From Nitratidesulfovibrio sp. SRB-5 (GTDB lineage Bacteria; Desulfobacterota; Desulfovibrionia; Desulfovibrionales; Desulfovibrionaceae), in NCBI RefSeq assembly GCF_019931275.1, contig NZ_JAIOTY010000001.1, positions 558,001-622,000 of the forward strand: a stretch of DNA of 64,000 bases. Direction: 5' to 3'. Below are positions 60,954 to 64,000 of the stretch, in pieces. A program made the translations under genes and the position numbers. The notes under the pieces were generated by a model. The model was not told where the DNA came from and searched no databases. It saw only the letters and a program-made list of their open reading frames with translations. Each line of letters opens with the position of its first letter. The stretch's first letter is position 1.

Positions 60954-61424
60954 ATGATCCGCGCCCGATCAATCAGTGTTTTGTGCTGCGTGGCCGCCCT
61001 TGCGGGGGTGATGGCGGCCACGGCGCTCACGCCCGCAAGGGCGGCCACGCCCTATGTGGGCAGCGCCGCATGCCAGCCCTGCCACGCCGGGGAATACGAG
61101 AAATTCCAGAAGTATTCCAAAAAGGCCAAGTCGTGGAAGAGCGTGGCCACCATGGCACCCAAGCTGACCGAGGAAGAACTGCGCGGCTGCTATGAGTGCC
61201 ACGTGACCGGCTACGGCAAGGGCGGCTTCGTGGATTACGCCGCCACCCCGCAGTTTGCCGACGTGGGCTGCGAAACCTGCCACGGACCCGGCGCGGCCCA
61301 CGCCGAAGCGGGTGACCCCTCGCTCATCGGCAAGCCCACCATGACCACTTGCGAAGGCTGCCACAACGCAAGCCGGGTGCGTTCGTTCGGCTTCAAACCC
61401 TTGCTGCACAGCGGCGCGCACTAG
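60954..61424 (+). CDS. Periplasmic tetrahaem cytochrome c (cytochrome c554-like)
   Basis: A 156-residue exported cytochrome. Signal peptide residues 1-30 (SVLCCVAALAGVMAATALTPARA). Four CXXCH motifs: CQPCH, CYECH, CETCH and CEGCH, in the arrangement of the cytochrome c554/c' group (VGSAACQPCHAGEYEKF, then GCYECHVTGYGKGGF and CETCHGPGAAHAE). It is a small electron carrier. It lies nine bases before a haem-containing chemoreceptor gene, so the two are an operon. The start at 60954 has GGGGAGA; the longer frame is not signal-like. Confidence 0.92.
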   Translation: MIRARSISVLCCVAALAGVMAATALTPARAATPYVGSAACQPCHAGEYEKFQKYSKKAKSWKSVATMAPKLTEEELRGCYECHVTGYGKGGFVDYAATPQFADVGCETCHGPGAAHAEAGDPSLIGKPTMTTCEGCHNASRVRSFGFKPLLHSGAH

Positions 61425-61433
61425 GGGGCGAAC

Positions 61434-63455
61434 ATGGGGGGGACTCTCGCGCGGTCGCTCAGCCTGCGCACTTCGCTTCTGGTGACGGTCATCGCCATCA
61501 GTGTGTTCGCGGTCATCATCGGCACCGGGGCGTGGCGCCAGCGTCACGCGGCCCTGAAAGAACTGGAGGCCGTGGTCACCCGCGAATCGTCCATGATCAA
61601 GCGGGCCATCGACCGACCCATGCTGCTGGGCAACGACGCGGGCACCCGCGCCGAATTCGCCGAACTGGCGCGCAGCTACGCGGATACCACCGTGCATCTG
61701 GCCAGCTTCACCGGCAACATCACCTATTCCACCCGGCCAGAGGCGGAACGGCGCGACCTGTCCGAGGTGCTGACCGACCCCGGCCTGCGCGACCTGACCG
61801 GACGCGCCCGGCGCGAGGCGCTGGAGGCGTCGCTGCTGTTCGAGCGGGACGGACGGTCGGTGTTCGCGCACGTGACGGGCATTCCCAACGAGCCCTCGTG
61901 CCACCACTGCCACGGCGCTTCGCAACCGTTGCTGGGGCAGTTGGTGATGATGCAGGACGTCACGCCCATCCTGGCCGGGGTGAACGGGCGCATCCTGGAA
62001 AGCGCGGCCATCTCGGCGGCGGGGCTGGTGGCCTTGCTGGCCGGGGTCATCCTGTTCATCCGGCGGGCCATCGTGGACAGGGTGCAGCGCATCACCGATG
62101 CCAGCACGGCCATTGCCGGTGGCGACCTGAACGCCGATCTTGCCGTGGGAGGGCATGACGAACTGGCGCGCCTGGCCGCCAACCTGCATGGCATGGTGGG
62201 CGGGCTGAAGAAGGAACTGGGTTTTTCCAAGGGCATCCTGAACGGCATGACCCTGCCCTTTCTGGTGGCGGACACGGATGGCCGCGTCAGCTACTGCAAC
62301 ACGGCCCTGCTGCGCATGCTGGGGCTGGACGGCACGCCGGAGGAACAGACAGGCAAGACCGTGGGCGACCTGATGTTCGGCGAGCCGCAGCACGTCACCG
62401 TGACCGACCGCGTACTGCGCGAACGCGCCGTGCACACCGGCCAGCGCGTCACCCTGGACAGCCGCAAGGGCGGGCAGGTGCACGTGGTGGTGGACTCGGC
62501 GCCGCTGCTGGATCTGGACGGCAACCTCATCGGCGCCTTCAGCGTGTACACCGACGTTACCGAAATGCAGCGCCAGCAAGCCCGCATAGAAGAACAGCAC
62601 GCCCGCATCGCCCGCGCGGCGGAGGCGGCGCGGCAGGTTTCCGCGCGGGTGTCCTCCGCATCGGGAGAACTGTCGGAGCAGGTGGAAGAGGCCAGCAGCG
62701 GCGCGGACGAGCAGCGCGGGCTGGCCGTGGAAAGCGCCTCGGCCATGGAGCAGATGAACGCCTCCGTCATGGAGGTGGCCAGCAATGCCGGTTCCGCCGC
62801 CGACCTGGCCGGTACCGCCCACGAGCAGGCCCGGCAGGGATCGGTCGTGGTGGAAGAGGCCGTGGCGTGCATCAATCGCGTGGCCGAGCAGGCCCGCGTG
62901 CTGGAACACGACATGGGCGAACTGGGCACCCAGGCCGAGGGCGTGGGGCGCATCATCGGGGTCATCGAGGACATTGCGGACCAGACCAACCTGCTGGCCC
63001 TGAACGCCGCCATCGAGGCGGCCCGGGCCGGTGACGCCGGGCGCGGATTCGCCGTGGTGGCCGACGAGGTGCGCAAGCTGGCCGAAAAGACCATGCAGGC
63101 CACGCGAGAGGTGGTGGGCTTTGTCGAGGCCATCCGTACCGGCGTTGCCCGCAGCCGTTCCGCCACCGACGAGGCCGTGCGGCTGGTGGCGCAGTCCACC
63201 GGGCTGGCCGGACGCAGCGGCGAGGCGTTGCTGGCCATCGTGGGCACCGTGGACCGCACGGCGGATCAGGTGCGGGCCATCGCCACGGCGGCGGAGCAGC
63301 AGTCCGCCGCCAGCGAGCAGATTACCCGCGCGGTGGACCGCATCAGCACCATTTCCGGCCATACGGCCGATTCCATGCGCCATTCGGCAGGGGCCGTGAG
63401 CGACCTTGCCCGGCTGGCGCAGGAACTGGATGCCATTATCGACGACATGCGCTGA
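61434..63455 (+). CDS. DcrA-like chemoreceptor with periplasmic c-type haem motif
   Basis: A 673-residue methyl-accepting protein. TM1 is about 14-32 and TM2 about 190-208. The periplasmic domain contains CHHCH at residues 156-160, a c-type haem site, the hallmark of DcrA, the oxygen/redox chemoreceptor of Desulfovibrio vulgaris. A HAMP domain (about 209-260), a PAS domain (about 265-385, [20 protein letters not shown]) and the signalling domain with [20 protein letters not shown] follow. Co-transcription with the tetrahaem cytochrome suggests that the pair senses periplasmic redox state. Identity with DcrA itself, rather than a paralogue, is not certain. Confidence 0.93.
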   Translation: MGGTLARSLSLRTSLLVTVIAISVFAVIIGTGAWRQRHAALKELEAVVTRESSMIKRAIDRPMLLGNDAGTRAEFAELARSYADTTVHLASFTGNITYSTRPEAERRDLSEVLTDPGLRDLTGRARREALEASLLFERDGRSVFAHVTGIPNEPSCHHCHGASQPLLGQLVMMQDVTPILAGVNGRILESAAISAAGLVALLAGVILFIRRAIVDRVQRITDASTAIAGGDLNADLAVGGHDELARLAANLHGMVGGLKKELGFSKGILNGMTLPFLVADTDGRVSYCNTALLRMLGLDGTPEEQTGKTVGDLMFGEPQHVTVTDRVLRERAVHTGQRVTLDSRKGGQVHVVVDSAPLLDLDGNLIGAFSVYTDVTEMQRQQARIEEQHARIARAAEAARQVSARVSSASGELSEQVEEASSGADEQRGLAVESASAMEQMNASVMEVASNAGSAADLAGTAHEQARQGSVVVEEAVACINRVAEQARVLEHDMGELGTQAEGVGRIIGVIEDIADQTNLLALNAAIEAARAGDAGRGFAVVADEVRKLAEKTMQATREVVGFVEAIRTGVARSRSATDEAVRLVAQSTGLAGRSGEALLAIVGTVDRTADQVRAIATAAEQQSAASEQITRAVDRISTISGHTADSMRHSAGAVSDLARLAQELDAIIDDMR

Positions 63456-63486
63456 CGCCTGAAGGGCGGAACAGAAAGATGCCGTT

Positions 63487-63523
63487 GGGGCCGCCGGAGC
63501 AATTCGGCGGCCCCGTCGTTTGG
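63487..63523 (+). terminator. Likely terminator after the DcrA-like gene
   Basis: A 10-bp stem (63487-63496 with 63505-63514), eight-base loop, then a weak T-containing tail GTCGTTTGG. Confidence 0.6.
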
Positions 63524-63596
63524 CTGCACGGAAGGGAGTGGCGTAACGGCGTGAGGCGATGGAGGGAGTGACCTCTGCCAGCCTGATACCTGCCTG

Positions 63597-64000
63597 CTAC
63601 TCGGTGAAGCCGGGCGGCAGCCCCACGGATGGCGGCGCGCCGTCAGGGGAGGGCGGCGGAGGCTGCAATCCGTCGGTGCCCGGATAGGGCGCGCTGCTTG
63701 TGGAGTCCGAGGCGCCCGTGGAGTCCATTGCGCCTGTCGCGCCCGTGGCGTCCGTGGGGTTCGGGACGTGCGCCTCGCCGGGCTTTTTGGGGGTGAAAAC
63801 CAGGCGCAGGCCGCGTGCCTCCGCTGCCGCGCGCATGCTGCCGCCGGCAATGCGCAGGGCGTCGCGCGTGCGGATGATGATGGCCTTCTGACCGGTGGCC
63901 TGCACCGTTTCCGGGCAGTGCTTTTCGCAAAAGCCGCATCCGGCGCAGCGGGCCGGGTCCACGTGGGGCACGCCCACGGTATAGCCGGGTTCCGGCTTCA
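63597..64000 (-). CDS. Ferredoxin-type 4Fe-4S protein, C-terminal part
   Basis: The frame is open to the right edge (KPEPGYTVGVPHVDPARC), so this is the end of a longer gene and not a small protein starting at the internal GTG at 63977. The one visible cluster motif, CAGCGFCEKHCP, with VDPARCAGCG before it, resembles the last ferredoxin domain of NapG/MauM-type polyferredoxins. The remaining 90 residues are a low-complexity tail (TDATGATGAMDSTGASDSTS, then proline-rich), built from 9-bp-type repeats like those in other genes here. Family assignment is tentative. Confidence 0.7.
   Translation of the reverse strand, partial: KPEPGYTVGVPHVDPARCAGCGFCEKHCPETVQATGQKAIIIRTRDALRIAGGSMRAAAEARGLRLVFTPKKPGEAHVPNPTDATGATGAMDSTGASDSTSSAPYPGTDGLQPPPPSPDGAPPSVGLPPGFTE

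Noticed and set aside
60969-63383. 804-codon minus-strand frame opposite the cytochrome and chemoreceptor genes
   Set aside because: Shadow of genes with clear CXXCH and receptor motifs on the plus strand.

Overview
The window is high-GC bacterial chromosome with the gene content of a sulfate-reducing Desulfovibrio/Nitratidesulfovibrio-type deltaproteobacterium. The evidence is a complete qrcABCD menaquinone reductase operon, a DcrA-like chemoreceptor with a CHHCH haem motif, several multihaem c-type cytochromes, a tungsten-type aldehyde ferredoxin oxidoreductase with a ferredoxin partner, and a very dense set of PAS/hybrid kinases. Assignment is from gene content only; no search was run.

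Layout. 1-2531 (minus): aldehyde oxidoreductase operon with an incomplete membrane protein at the edge. 2605-3999 (minus): phosphomannomutase/phosphoglucomutase. 4083-6132: hflKC. 6134-7313: CI/LexA-type repressor with upstream palindromic operators and a strong terminator. 7584-13773: three signalling genes (REC-kinase-REC hybrid, PAS histidine kinase, sigma54 activator). 13847-14236: a gene-free stretch with a 19-bp inverted repeat (candidate enhancer), a consensus sigma54 promoter and three hairpins with poly-C loops. 14297-15434: a separate promoter, an FMN riboswitch and ribB. 15808-18847: divergent YihY/BrkB protein and MltB-type lipoprotein. 19218-23342: a 1374-residue double hybrid kinase. 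23408-26639 (minus): polar amino-acid ABC importer parts without an ATPase. 26830-31769 (minus): qrcABCD with terminator, promoter and a Rex-like palindrome. 31826-33918 (minus): manC and rfbC. 34114-35829: hybrid kinase. 36534-36625: tRNA-Ser(UGA). 36898-54019: surface polysaccharide cluster (gmd, fcl, wzm/wzt, glycosyltransferases, methyltransferases, sugar aminotransferase, epimerase) with lower and variable GC. 54297-57657: PAS protein ending in a CI-type HTH, divergent from a FadL-type porin. 57756-58520: exported nitroreductase. 58991-63455: two chemoreceptors flanking a tetrahaem cytochrome gene. 63597-64000: incomplete ferredoxin-type protein.

How it fits together. ManB-type mutase, ManC, Gmd and Fcl form a route to GDP-mannose and GDP-L-fucose that would feed the O-antigen-like cluster exported by Wzm/Wzt. 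Qrc passes electrons from periplasmic type I cytochrome c3 to menaquinone during sulfate respiration.

The most promising undescribed element is the sigma54 module at 13847-14236. A kinase/sigma54-activator pair is followed directly by a likely enhancer, a near-perfect -24/-12 promoter and a predicted non-coding RNA whose hairpins present runs of seven or eight C. The arrangement resembles Pseudomonas cbrAB-crcZ, with unrelated sequence. A second recurring theme is short in-frame tandem repeats (mostly 9 bp or multiples) in genes and spacers, three of them within or next to histidine-kinase ATP-binding domains.
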